Source: Hordeum vulgare subsp. vulgare | Lineage: Eukaryota; Streptophyta; Magnoliopsida; Poales; Poaceae | DNA length: 64,000 nt | Direction of reading: 5' to 3' | Assembly: GCF_904849725.1 (NCBI RefSeq) | Contig: NC_058521.1 | Location: forward strand, 563,724,176 to 563,788,175 | Shown: positions 19,305-30,763 of the stretch, piece by piece | Layout: each line of letters begins with the position of its first letter | Numbering within the stretch: position 1 is the first letter of the stretch | Position numbers and translations under genes: made by a program | Notes under the pieces: generated by a model | Databases searched by the model: none | Told to the model about the DNA's origin: nothing | The model's input: the letters and a program-made list of their open reading frames with translations, nothing else

Positions 19305-21241
19305 TCAGGCGAGCGGCGCCCTGGAGACGCGGACCTTGAGGCCGTGCGCCATGGAGAGGATGGTCATCATGCGGTACTTGACGGGGTGGCCCTCCACGAG
19401 CTCGAACCTGAAGAACCTGCACAGGATGGCCAGCGCCATCTTCATCTGCAGGTACGCCGAGTCCTTGCCGAGGCAGATCCGCGGCCCCGCCTGGAACGCC
19501 GTGAACTTGAACGGCGACGCGTTGCGGAACGCGCCGTCGTCGCCGATCCACCGCTCCGGCCGGAAGCTGGCGGCGTCGGGGCCCCAGTTGTACTCCATCC
19601 TCCCCATGGAGTAGGGCACGTACGTGACCATCCCGCCGGCGCGCACCTTTGTGCCGTCCGGGAGCACGTCGTCCTCCGCGATGCCCTTGGGGTCCTGCGG
19701 CACCGCCGGGTACAGCCGCAGCGTCTCCGTCACGCACGCGTGGAGGTACACCAGCTTCCCGAGCCCGTCGTAGCTCAGCAGCCCCGCGAACTGCGCCACG
19801 CGGGCGGCGAATGCCTCGTCGGAGCACTCCTCGCCGTCGCCGCAGGGGACCAGAGTGACGCCCTCCTCGCGGGCGCGCTCGGACTCGAAGGCGGCCAGCT
19901 CGCGGCGGAGCTTCTCGGCCACGTCCGGGTGCGTCATGGCCATGTAGGTGAACCACGACAGCGTCGTGGCCGTCGTGTCCCGCCCGGCGATGACGAAGTT
20001 GAGCACCACGTCGCGGAGGCCCTTGTCGTCCCCGAACAGGCTGCCGCCGTCGTCGCCGCCGGCCTCGCCCAGCTCGATGAACCGCGACAGTATGTCGTGC
20101 TTGATCTGCACATGCGCGCAGTTGATATGTCAGTGATCAATGGCACCTACGCAAACCAGAGATCCGGAGCTTGACGACGATGATCACGTCACGTACGCAC
20201 CTTCTCCTGCTTGCCGCTGGCCCGGGCCTGCACGATCTCGGCCTTGCGCCGGCGGATGACGCTGTAGGTGAACTCGTCGACGAGCTTGATGCTCTGCTCC
20301 AGCAGCGCCTCCGAGCCGACGTGCAGGAACTTCTTGACGCGCCACAGCGGGTCGATGAACCGCAGCGTCACGATGATGTTGGCGGCGTCGAAGGCCTGCG
20401 CGAAGCTGTTCTCCGGGAGCTCCGGCGACAGCGTACCGATCTCCACCCCGAACCCCACCTTGCAGATCGAGTCCAGCGTCATCCTCATGTACAGCTCCTG
20501 AATTCGCTCGCCATTAATCATCTCGCGTCAGAACCACCTCCTGAATTTTGTCCAAGAAATTAATGTTCAGATGATCAAGGGAAAGAGTTCAGTTACCTGC
20601 ATGTCCACAACTTTGCCGGCCTTGCAAGCCGGGCTCAGTATGCTGGACAGCTTCAGGGAGTACTCCCTGAACACGATCGTGCTGAAGTCTCTCAGGTTCT
20701 TGGAAGCGAACTCGAAGCTCGCCGTCTTCCTCTGCTTCCTCCAGAGCTCGCCGTCGGCGTTGAATATGCCGTCGCCGAGCAGCACGTCCATGTAGGACCT
20801 GTACACCTCCCCCTACACCATGATTTCAGATTTCAGACATTTGTACCACTGTCAGTACCGATTACTGAACCTCAATTGACATCTCGAAGATTCTTTCACC
20901 TTGGGGTAATTGTTGAAGTTGGTCTTGAGCACATGCTCGACGTTCACCGGGTCAGCGATGTAGGTGTAGGAGGTGAAGGGCATGTCGACGGTCACCGTCC
21001 TGTACTTGGACAGGTACTCCACGAGCCAATCGTGCATCCGGTAGTAGTTCCTCAGCTGCTCCAGCGTCGCACCGATGACCGGCCATGACCTCGGCCCCTT
21101 CTGCTTCCTCAGGCTCCACCTGTGGACCAAGATCCACGAGAGGAACACGAGGAAGATGGCCATGAACTTGTGGAGCCCTGCCAGCGGGAAGAAGGCCGTC
21201 GTCGACGGCATGCCGTGAGCTTCCTCCATGGGGTTGATCAT
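19305..21241 (-). CDS. Ms26: Cytochrome P450 CYP704B family, male-fertility gene Ms26 orthologue, 551 aa
   Basis: Four exons, all phase 0: 21241-20900, 20812-20597, 20497-20201 and 20105-19305. All introns are GT/AG. The protein has an N-terminal membrane anchor (about 14-40), a basic/proline hinge (KGPRSWPVIG), the I-helix AGRDTT (325-330), ETLR (412-415), FRPERW (466-471) and heme loop FQAGPRICLG with Cys496, all intact. FNADGELWRKQRKTASFEF marks the plant CYP86 clan, CYP704 family. I recognise the sequence as Ms26. Known role (CYP704B2/Ms26): omega-hydroxylation of long-chain fatty acids in the ER of tapetum and microspores for anther cutin and sporopollenin; loss causes male sterility. 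The start could also be Met5 or Met11. The gene is 260 bp from a Harbinger element on its 3' side. The family is certain; orthology rests on my recognition. Confidence 0.93.
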
Positions 21242-21480
21242 GAAGTGGGTTCAATCTACAGGAGGATTAATTCTATGTAGCATTTGGATGGCTCGGTTTA
21301 GGTGATATATTGGGCATAGGGGCTGCCCTGCACCAACCTTGAGCACGATCTTGGTGTGGCCGAGAATTAAGATTGCCTCATCCACATTGTGTCCCTAACC
21401 TAACCCCCTGACTAACTGGAACCTACCGTTTGTGTCCTTTTTGTGATCTGCTCACCAAGAAAATACCCATTTTTATATGG
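21242..21480 (-). promoter_or_regulatory. Proximal 5' flank of Ms26
   Basis: About 240 bp separate the Ms26 ATG from the next repeat-like block. I see no transposon inside it and no unambiguous TATA box. Anther-specific control is expected from the gene's known role, not shown by this sequence. Confidence 0.3.
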
Positions 21481-22205
21481 GGGCTGCTACGCATCTATCG
21501 GTAGATATTTATTAAACATCCACCGCCTCGACAGCCGTTAGATCTCGCGCGTAGCGTCCGATCTGCTCCTGTACTTAATTCCTGAAACGACGCTCGAGTT
21601 GCAGAAACTTTCGCTTTGTTGCAAGAAATAAACTTTGGATCCGCTAATTCCTGAAACAACGGTCGAGTTTCAGAAACAATTTGCTTGTTGCAGAATTTTT
21701 TTTCTTCGTCTTTCTGTAACATAAGTATTTTTACGGAGGAATTTTTTGCAACAACGGTCGAGTTTTAGAAAATTTTGCAACAAAAGTCACGTTGCAGAAG
21801 CAGGGGCGGCGGGGCGGCGACGGAGGGGCACGCGAGGCCGCGGGCAGGCCGGCGGCGGAGTGCGGCGGGGCCACACGCAGGCCGGCGGCGCCGCCGATCA
21901 GGGGTGGCGGGCCTTGTGGCAGGCCGGCGGGGCCGCGGGCGGGCGATGAGCAGGGGCGGCGACGGAGGGCACGCGAGGCCGCGGGCAGGCCGACGGCGGA
22001 GGGCGGCGAGCCGTAGCAGGCCGGTGGCGGTGAGGTTGTCGGGGCGGAGGCGGAGACATGGACTGGGCAGTTTTCCGAAACAACGCTCCAGTTACGGAAA
22101 CAACGATCCAGTTTCAAAAAACGTCAAGAAACGATTGCGATGGCGGGATCGAACGGACGAGCAGGTGGTGGATGGATCGCGCAGATCCGCCGGTTGAAGG
22201 ATAGA
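21481..22205. mobile_element. Possible Mutator-like non-autonomous DNA element (GC-rich core)
   Basis: The block starts GGGCTGCTACGCATCTATCGGTAG and repeats the phrase GAAACAACG-(C/G)TC-(G/C)AGTT on both flanks around a GC-rich core (21790-22060) of short tandem units (GGCCGCGGGCAGGCC). It resembles dispersed Triticeae Mutator-type MITE-like sequences. I could not find clean terminal inverted repeats or a 9-bp duplication. No real reading frame is supported. Confidence 0.35.
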
Positions 22206-23237
22206 CTTTTCTTTTTTATATGCATAATTAGATATGTTTGTATGTGCTTGCTGCTCGATTCTGTATTTTCCTTTCGTTTTACTGTATATGTAGGTGGTGC
22301 ATTTTTATTTTCTTTCTGCGGGGGATGTAGGTGATGCATTTGATGACAGTTAGCATTGTGATCATCTCATCTTCACAGTTGGAGCCATGGTTATGGTCCA
22401 TCCGATCTTTAATGAACCCGCACTAACCAATGCAAAGTGCATCTTCCAGAGAAACAGTTTTTGAAGTCAAAGTAGAGCAAGTTGAGAAGTTTGAAATGAA
22501 AAAGGGGTGCTCTGATGTTCTCCCTAAATGGAAAAGGCCTGAAGATCATAAAGATAAAAAAAATCTTGCTGAAAGTTCTCCCCTTCTGTATTTACTAGAA
22601 AATTTTAGCAGAAGCTAAACATTTTTTTCCGGGAGTGGCCACCTTCTATTTATTAGAAACTTGTAGCAGAAAAAATCACAAATATTGAAAACCTTGCAGT
22701 ATGTGGAAGCATCTAATATTGTGCTGCCAAATAAATATCTTGCTGAAAGTTCCCCCCTTCTGTATTTAATAGAAAATTTTAGCAGAAGCTCAACATTTTT
22801 TTTTCCGAAATTGGTCACCTTATATTTATTAGAAACTTGTACTAGCAGAAAAAATCACAAATACTGAAAACCTTGCGGTATGTGGAAGCATCTAATAATG
22901 TGCTGCCAAATAAATATGTTGCACATATCAGAACACTTCTATCACATAGATGCTCTACTTAATAGTACTCCCTAACATTGCATTCCAAAACTTTCCAGCT
23001 GATCGTTTTCTGTTGGTACCACTGTAGCTGTTGCAGATGATGTACAATTAATGAAGATCACTTCAAATTCGACAAGGATCAGATGAAGATCACTTCAAAT
23101 TTGATAAGGATCAGATGAAGATAATTCATGTCTCCATGGCAAACAATGAAAGAATAACCATTGTATATTTGTATTCCTACGACCTTCAAGTTGATCACAA
23201 TTCATAATTGATTCCTATCAGCTGAGAATTATGTGTA
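22206..23237. other. Intergenic, AT-rich, with a two-copy 174-bp tandem repeat
   Basis: No gene. The phrase CTTGCTGAAAGTTC begins at 22565 and 22739, each followed by the same ~170 bp (GAAAATTTTAGCAGAAGC, TATTTATTAGAAACTTGTA, GTGGAAGCATCTAAT). A third, diverged copy is found at about 23668-23890 beyond the MITE. Confidence 0.6.
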
Positions 23238-23483
23238 CTCCCTCCGTCCGGTAATAAGTGTATTTTTTCCTTCTCTGTCAGTCAAACTAGTTAAACTTTA
23301 TTAAAAAAATGCTAGCATTTATGACATCAAATTAGTATCAATAGATTTGTCTTTACATGAGGTTTTCAAATATATCATTTTCATGCCATATATGTTGCTA
23401 CTACTTTCTATAAAGTTGATTAAATTTTAAAAAGTTTGACTAAGTACTAATCTATATATACACTTATTTGTGGACGGAGGGAG
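23238..23483. mobile_element. Stowaway-type MITE, 246 bp
   Basis: The ends CTCCCTCCGTCC and GGACGGAGGGAG are inverted copies, flanked by TA (23236-23237 and 23484-23485). It has an AT-rich core with GTTAAACTTTATT and AAAAAGTTTGACTAAG inverted phrases. Confidence 0.88.
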
Positions 23484-24156
23484 TAGGTCAGAGTTCACCC
23501 CTAAAATCTAATCGAGTCTCTATGCCAAACACTGAATGAATAGCCCAACATTGTATGGCTAAAGTTTTCAAGTTGACCACAATTGAAGTATGTGTAAGGC
23601 ACAATTTCATTCCTAATCTAGTATTGCTTTGAAGAACATCCTTTGATAAGTGACAAATGAAATTTTTGAGAAAGTGGTCACCTTCTATTTATTAGAAACT
23701 TGTAACAGGAAATAATCACAAATATTGAAAATCTTGCAATATGTAGAAGCATCTAGTGCTGCCAAATAAATATGTTCCACAGATCACAACACTTCTATCA
23801 CATAGTATATGCTCTACTTAATAGTACTCCCTAACATTGGATTCCAAAACTTTCAAGCTGGTCGTTTTCTGTTGGTACTACCGTAGCAGATGCGGATGAT
23901 ATAAGGCACAATTTTATTCCTAATCCAATATTGCTTTAAAGACCATCACTTGATAAATGACATAAATAAAATTGGAGAATTCATGTCAAACACTGAAAGA
24001 ATGACCCGAAACCAAGACTAAGAGAGCATAAAAATAAAGCTCTCATGTATGATCTTGACTTTCATCCATCCTCTTATTTTGCTGAGCAAACAAGAACATT
24101 TGCTGCAACAAACCTATTTGAACCAACGAATAAAGAATAAGAGCAGGAATAAAAAC
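23484..24156. other. 3' flank of the SET gene; holds a diverged copy of the 174-bp repeat
   Basis: About 23668-23890 repeats the sequence seen at 22640-23040 (GTGGTCACCTTCTATTTAT, then CTTCTATCACATAG, then TTCCAAAACTTTC). No gene. The last ~150 bp are probably the SET gene 3' UTR. Confidence 0.5.
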
Positions 24157-25770
24157 CTAGAGGCTTTTGCTATTGTCAGCCTCCAGTGTAAGTCTGAAGA
24201 GAGCCCTCATTGCCTGCCTCTTCACTACCTTGCCATAGGTAGCCCTCCCAATCCTCACCACCTTGTCCTCAACTTCCAGCCGATTGCCGCAGCCATTGCC
24301 ATCGTTGGCACCTCTCAGCATTGCCCTCAGCAAACTCTCGTCCCCGCCGACCGCACCGGCGACGCTCTCTGCGATGACAGCCTCCCCGGGAACCCTCCTC
24401 CCCCACTTTCTCACCAACCTGCCATTGTCAAACAAGGAAGAGTACGCGCTCCAGAAGGACGCACGCACAAATGCCTTTCGCCTCTCCTTAACCATGGACT
24501 TTCTCATCTTGTCCTCAAGCCTCACCACCAATGCTCCCATGTCTGCTCCTCCGTTGACCAACTCGTTCTCTGATCTCACAAATTCCTGCCTGAGAACGGC
24601 GTCCTCCGCCTCGAACCGGCACCGGTCACACCGGCATTCGAACCCCCACGCCCTTGCCGCCTCCCGGCGCTTCCCCATCGGAGTGAGCACATCGAAGTAG
24701 GGAAAAGTGACCTCCTCCCCGGCCTTGATGTCCCTCGAGGCGTGGACAATGGCATGGTCACCTACGTGGGTGCGCCGGGCATTGGGGTGGCAGGAGTGGT
24801 TTAGGAACGACGGCACGATCCACAGCCCCACGCCGCAGTTGACGATGCCATTGTTGCCGAGAAAATTGGCAGACGGCGCGTCCTCCGTCAAGCAATTCAC
24901 GTCGAGCACCTTCATGATCCTGTCCACATCGAGAACCTCTCGTGTGCCAACCTCCTGTACGCCGTCACTGAGATCCTCTGGCTCTTGCTTGAACAATGCC
25001 ATGTCCGGGACGGCGAGCTCGTCTTTCTGCTCCTCGCCGGTGGACAGACTATAGATCAAAGACGCCGTCCTCGGGCACTTCTCCGCGGCGTCGAGCACCT
25101 TGTCTACAAAGTCCTTCCAGACCACCATCTTCTCGTCGCTGTCTGCCGCATCCGGGATCACCCCCCTCCCCGTCGCCACCGCCTTGGAGATCATCAGAAT
25201 GCCCCCCGCCTCAACGCTCTTGACCGCAAAGACCCCTCGGCCGCCGTGCGCGGACTGGCGCACCTCCACCGGGCCGACGAACTCAGCGAGGTCGGGGCAC
25301 TTCCCAGAGAACCCGGCGAGGACCCAGTCCGACAGATCCACCGCCCCACTCCTGGCCTGCGCCTCCAGGCGCCTGCACTGGTCGAGCATCTCCCGCGCCT
25401 CGTCGGCGCCGCCGCCGGCGCCCGCGTGGAGCGCCGCGCGGAAGCAGTCGGCGGCGAGCGCGTAGCGGCCGAGGCCGCGGAGGAGCGCGCCCTTGGCGAG
25501 CAGTGCGGCCGGGTGGGCCGGGTCGGCCGCGAGCGCGGCGTCGCAGTCGGCGAGCGCGCCCGGGCGGTCGCCGAGGCGCGCGCGGGCGTCGGCGCGGTGG
25601 GCGAGCGCGGAGCAGAGCACCCGGCGGTCCGTCGTGGCGGCGGCGTGGACGATGCGGGAGCAGACGGCGGCGTACCCCTCCCAGTCCTCCTTGAGCAGCA
25701 GCCGCGTTGCCCGGCTCCGCAGCTCCTGCAGCGACTCCTCGTCAAGGCCGTCCATGACTGCGGCGGCCAT
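24157..25770 (-). CDS. TPR + SET domain protein, 537 aa
   Basis: An intact single-exon frame. The ATG at 25770 is the first in frame and sits in a good context (GCGATGG). Residues 1-140 form a helical TPR-like region (e.g. YAAVCSRIVHAA, ALADCDAALAADPAHP, GRYALAADCFRAAL). A SET domain follows over about 168-358: GGRGVFAVKSVEAG at its start, NHSCHPN at 324-330, and GEEVTFPYFD at 351-360. A post-SET cysteine cluster (CRCDRC, 379-384) is next, then a helical C-terminus. The SET domain is split by an insertion, as in SMYD-like enzymes, but there is no MYND finger. Such proteins are predicted lysine methyltransferases; substrate and compartment cannot be told from sequence. The key NHSC and Tyr residues are present, so activity is plausible. 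It is transcribed away from the LINE at 26131. Confidence 0.9.
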   Translation of the reverse strand: MAAAVMDGLDEESLQELRSRATRLLLKEDWEGYAAVCSRIVHAAATTDRRVLCSALAHRADARARLGDRPGALADCDAALAADPAHPAALLAKGALLRGLGRYALAADCFRAALHAGAGGGADEAREMLDQCRRLEAQARSGAVDLSDWVLAGFSGKCPDLAEFVGPVEVRQSAHGGRGVFAVKSVEAGGILMISKAVATGRGVIPDAADSDEKMVVWKDFVDKVLDAAEKCPRTASLIYSLSTGEEQKDELAVPDMALFKQEPEDLSDGVQEVGTREVLDVDRIMKVLDVNCLTEDAPSANFLGNNGIVNCGVGLWIVPSFLNHSCHPNARRTHVGDHAIVHASRDIKAGEEVTFPYFDVLTPMGKRREAARAWGFECRCDRCRFEAEDAVLRQEFVRSENELVNGGADMGALVVRLEDKMRKSMVKERRKAFVRASFWSAYSSLFDNGRLVRKWGRRVPGEAVIAESVAGAVGGDESLLRAMLRGANDGNGCGNRLEVEDKVVRIGRATYGKVVKRQAMRALFRLTLEADNSKSL

Positions 25771-26113
25771 CGCCGACGCCGTGGTGGGTAGGTGGGTGGT
25801 AATTACGAGGTCGACGCCCCCCTTTTTTTTGCCGGGGTTCGTTGGTGGGTAGCGAAGCGACTGGCGAGTGAGCTGCGAGTGGTGTTGAGCAGAGCACGAG
25901 CGGTGTGGCGGCGGCAATGTCGGGGCTCGAACGCTTTCTGGATTCTAACGTTCGGATCTGGGTGGGGCAGGTGATGTGGAATAGCAACGGCTAGGAGCTG
26001 TCGCTGTAGTTCAGGTGTTTTTAATGCGGTCAACACAAAGGACTGACAGAATGGCTGGCTGGATCAATAGAATGTGGAGTAACATGAAATTACAGGCTTG
26101 GCTTTTTATGGAA
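25771..26113 (-). promoter_or_regulatory. 5' flank of the SET gene
   Basis: About 340 bp lie between the SET ATG and the LINE target duplication, with no other gene. The reading frame stays open upstream of the ATG to about 25917 but starts only from TTG. No clear TATA box was identified. Confidence 0.35.
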
Positions 26114-26166
26114 AATTACAAGCTTATTTCTTTTTTTTTTAGGGAAATATTGCCGCTTTATTTAGA

Positions 26167-29100
26167 CTAGGAAGCTCGGAATTTCATCCGAGATAACAGA
26201 AAGAACAAAATCCGGGGGAACCCAAACCAAACCTTGCAAAGTTTATCTCCTACCCCGACCTTAGCTAACTTACCAGCGGCACCATTCGCCGAACGACGAA
26301 CCCACGTAATCTTGGCATCATCAAACCCACCCATTAAAGCTTTAACTTCATGGATCCACGGTCCCAACGCCGACAGATTTTTGGCCTGATTGTTTAGCAT
26401 CTCCACCACCTCATTCGCATCCAGCTCGATGTGCACCCTGGTAGTGTTGATCTCCGTCGCAACTTGGAGAGCCCTCTTGCAGGCAAGGATCTCAGCCGAA
26501 ATCGGGTCGGTGATAGTGGGGAAGTGATGGCAACGGGCCGCCAGAAACGCCCCGTTGTGATCACGAAGCACTGCACCGCCACCACATCCTCCCTCTCCCC
26601 GCCTGGGCACCGCCCCATCGGAGTTCACCTTCACCTAACCTTCATCTGGTGGCTTCCATTTCTGTGGTAGTCTTTCCTTCGGTTTCGATGGCAACTTACC
26701 ACCTCGTGCCATTCCTCCATATGTTGAGCTACACTCGCCATGATTTCATGTGGAGGAGTAATTTGCTTCCCCTCTCTAGTATCATTCCTTGCTAACCAGA
26801 GGCCGTATGCAGCTTGCACCATAGTCTCCCTGTCCGCCGCCGACGCACCTACAAACCACTCCAGCAGCCACCGGGCGAGAGCACTCTGGGAGCACAACGA
26901 ACTCGGTGGGATCGCCACCGAAACCCCCTTCTCCGAGTGCATCAATTGCGAGAAGCGCACAGAATGTGGTCAAGGCCAAAACCTGTACAGAATTGTCTCT
27001 TCTCGTCCATAGACCGTGCAGAACACCCCAGGCTTTATTCGCCGCCGGTGGAGCTCAAACCCGACTGCCAACCCATTCAAAATGAGCCGCCACATGTGTT
27101 TCTTGGCTTTCGATGGGGCGAAAGTGTCCCACAACGCCAAGAATTATTTGTGCTTGTGAACCGAGGTGGAGGACTCCGGCTATCCGGTCCTCGACCGCCA
27201 TCTAGAATGGTTGAAATGGTAAGCTGACTTGACTTGAAAAACAACCATTTTTTGTATAGTTCCAAGCCAGATAATCCTCCTCTCTAGGGCCGCCAACTAC
27301 TATTTGTTTGATATCTGCCGCATCATCTGGCGAGAACATAGCATCCACCAATTGGACATTCCACGAACGTCCATCCTGGTTCAAAAAATCAGCAACCATT
27401 GTCACATTAGGGATGAAGATCTGCCCTAGTGGCTGCATGCAACCACTCCTTGGGATCCAATTGTTGTGATGAATATTGACACTAGTTCCACTCCCTATGC
27501 GCCAAATCAACCCTTCTCGAAGCAAATCACGGCCATACAAGATACTTCGGAAGGTGTAGGAAGCATTCGACGGGCATGTCGCGGACAAGATAGAGTGGTC
27601 CTTGAAATAACGCGCCTTGAGCACCTTTGCACATAGGGATTCCGATTCTTGCAATAGCCTCCAAGCTTGTTTAGCAAGCAATGCTTGGTTGAACAAATCC
27701 GGCTCCCTAAATCCAAGCCCCCTGTCTCGCTTTGCCTTGCATATTTTCTTCCAAGCTACCTAGTGCACCTTTTTCTTACCAGTTGCTTCACCCCACCAGA
27801 ATTTAGAGGAAATTGAAGTCAGATTCCGGCACATTTTCTTTATGAGTTGAAAGCAGCTTATGGTAAACGTCGGTACAGATTGAAGACCCGATTTGATCAG
27901 CACTTCCCTAGCAGCCTTGGAGAGACCAATGCCCTTCCATCCTCCTACTTTGGCTTTTGAGCTCTCTGTTACGTACTTGAATGACCCCTCTTTGGATCTG
28001 CCTACCAGTGTGGGCAGCCCAAGATAATTTTCACTCAACGCCTCCGCTCGCACCCCAAGATCCAGCTTAAGTTCCTCCTTCGCCTCATCCGAACACCCTT
28101 TCTCGAAAAAGATGGAGGATTTCTGCAAATTAACCCGTTGGTCAGATGCATCCTCATAGGTATTTGAGATTCCTTTTAGAGCAACCATATTGTCACTAGA
28201 TCCCTCCAGAACACAGTACTATCGTCGGCAAATAGGAGGTGTGTGATATGAGGGCCAGAACCACTAAATTGCACTCCTTTTATAGCCCGGTCTGCTTGTG
28301 CCTTCTCCAGAAGAGCAGAGAATCCTTCCACACAAAATAAGAACAGGTAGGGGGACAAAGGATCGCCCTGCCTTAGTCCTATCGAAGGGGAGAAGGCCCT
28401 AGAGTAGGCACCATTTAGCTTGACAGTAAAGCGAGCAGTAGTAACACACCTCATAATCATTGAGATCCATTGATGATCAAACCCACATCTCTCTAGCATC
28501 TGTTGCAGGAAAACCCACTCCACTCTATCATAGGCCTTCATCATGTCTAGCTTAACTGCACACAAAGGCTTCTTCCTCTTCCTAGTACGAATGGCATGGA
28601 CACACTCATATGCGGTGAACACATTATCAGTAATGAGGCGCCCCGGAACAAATGCACTCTGCTCTTCAGAGATGATGATAGGAAGAAAAACCTTGAGTCT
28701 ATTAGCTAGTACTTTCGTAGCAATCTTATACAAAACACTACATAAGCTAATCGGTCAAAATTGAGACACTAACTCCGGTGAGTTTGTCTTCGGGATCATC
28801 ACAATGACGGTGTCATTGAAGGACGCAGGCATAGGTGCACCTCCTAAGAACTCGCATACCGCACGACACACATCGTCCCCGACCTGCGCCGAGTGGCGCT
28901 GGTAGAACAACGCCGGTAGCCCATCAGGACCGGGCGCCTTCGTCGGACCCATCTGGAATAAGGCCGTCTGAATCTCATCATCTATGATCGATGCATTGAG
29001 GACAACGTTCATATCCGGAGAGACCATGGGCTCTATGTGCTGGAGGAGTAGATTAGCTCCTGTGGACCCCTCCGAAGTGAACAAAGTCTCATAAAATGTC

Positions 29101-30296
29101 GCAGCCATCTCCTGCATCTGATCATCCTTCATGCACACTGATCCATCCTCTCGGCGTAGACACCGAATGGTATTTTTCCTTTTCCTCTGCGACGCACGGT
29201 TCTGGAAGTATCGCGTATTCTCATCCCCAGCTTTTAACCACTCCACCCTCGAGCGTTGTTTACACATAAGTTCCTCCTGATGATATATCTCCCGAAGTTG
29301 AGCTTTTGTATCTCAGACCTCCAGTGAGCATCCGATACTAAGCGTGCGCTCCTTCGCCATAGTCAGGTTGGCTTTCAGCGTGACAATTTTGCGTCTAATA
29401 GAACCAAAAACATCTGGCGCCCATCGCTGCATCGTGGTAGTGGTGCTCCCTAATCTCTGCCAGATAGCAGCAAGGCCTTGCTCACCAGTCTCAGCAGCCT
29501 CCCAGGCCCCTTCCACCATCGACTGATAACTATCATGTCTAGTCCAAGCTTCCTCAAACCGAAAGGGACGGTCTGCCCTCCTAGGATGAATTGGAGCTGT
29601 CTCCAATACCCTAACCAACATCGCTTGGTGATCAGACTCCTCTGTCATTAGGTGTTCCACCCTTGTGTCCGGGAACGGGTGCATAAAACTATCCGAGCAC
29701 ACTGCCCTATCCAGCCGCACCTGAACGTTTTCCATCTCGTTCCTCTTATTGTCCCAGGTGTACTTCTATCCCGAAAAGCCTAGGTCAGCCAAGCCGCAGT
29801 CGGCCAGGCAGTCCCTAAAGTCTTCCATTTGCAAAAAGGATCGAGCGTTACCTCCCACCTGCTCCTCTTGGAATAAAATCTCGTTAAAGTCACCCATGCA
29901 AATCCACGGGAGGTCATCTTGCGCCCGTAGGTAGCGCAACGCGTCCCATGGTTTGTTCCATAGCTCCGCACGAGGTTCCCCGTAGAATCCAGTTATCCTG
30001 CAGGTATTCCCCTTGCAGAGAACCTCCACATCATTGAAATATTGGCTCCATGGCCTTAACTTTACCGTGATATGGTCCCTCCACCATAGCGCAAGTCCTC
30101 CACTTCTCCTGTTGCAGTCCACCGCTACCCCACCTGAGAACCCACAGCTCCACCTTAGTCTCTCCATCGCCCTCGCCTTCTTCTTTGTTTTACAAAGAAA
30201 GACCACCACTGGGTTGCAAGACCTAATCAGGTCCCTAAGTTCACCCACTATCGAGTCCAACCCCAGTCCCCGACAGTTCTAGGCTAAGAGATTCAT
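26167..30296 (-). pseudogene. LINE ORF2: endonuclease-RT-RNase H, broken
   Basis: The ATG at 30296 is followed at codon 6 by a TAG where related elements have Trp. Domains in order on the minus strand: EEP endonuclease (WICMGDFNEILF, about 29,900); reverse transcriptase ([60 protein letters not shown] near 28220); a C-terminal zf-RVT region (LLAKQAWRLL, near 27670); and a type-I RNase H (SDGAVPRRGEGGCGG, near 26620). Single in-frame stops lie near 29766, 29313, 28755 and 27202, and one frameshift lies near 28180. The catalytic FADD remains. The decay is by point changes, not large deletions. Confidence 0.88.
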
Positions 30297-30763
30297 TGTG
30301 TCCGGCGGCCCTGAACCTCAGGGTCCGCTGATTTACCTTTATCCTCGGAAATACGCTGAAACACCGAAGAAGTTCTCCGCCTAGTATCCCAAATGAAAGA
30401 GTCATGCACAATTTGTCTGTGAGGATCTTCCTTTGCCACCCAGAGCTGCTTGGGTCGTCGTTTCTTGCTCATATCCCCAACCCTGGATCTTGGTTCATAT
30501 CACAAAGTTTGTCTGTTCTCAGGTCGAGGCTTTCGTACATAATGTCCCCTCTTCCTATAACTTGCCTCAGTGTGACGTGAACCAGTGTCCACACCCACCT
30601 GCCACGATGGATTATCACAAGGCGTCTGCTCCATCTGATGACCCTCAGGTCTGGACTTCATCATATGATCGCCTCTATCACCACCTGAACCCTGGTTCTC
30701 TTTAAGTTTATTCCTCAGCTCTCTCTCTTTGCGTTGTTCTATCTCCTCCCACAGATCTCTATC

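Noticed and set aside
19344..20174. 276-codon open frame on the plus strand over Ms26
   Set aside because: Antisense shadow of exon 4 of the P450; high GC at third codon positions explains the lack of stops.
24985..25791. 268-codon open frame on the plus strand over the SET gene
   Set aside because: Antisense shadow in GC-rich DNA; no domain.
25771..25917. Longer N-terminus of the SET protein from a start near 25917
   Set aside because: That codon is TTG; the first ATG in frame, at 25770, has a good context and gives a sensible start.
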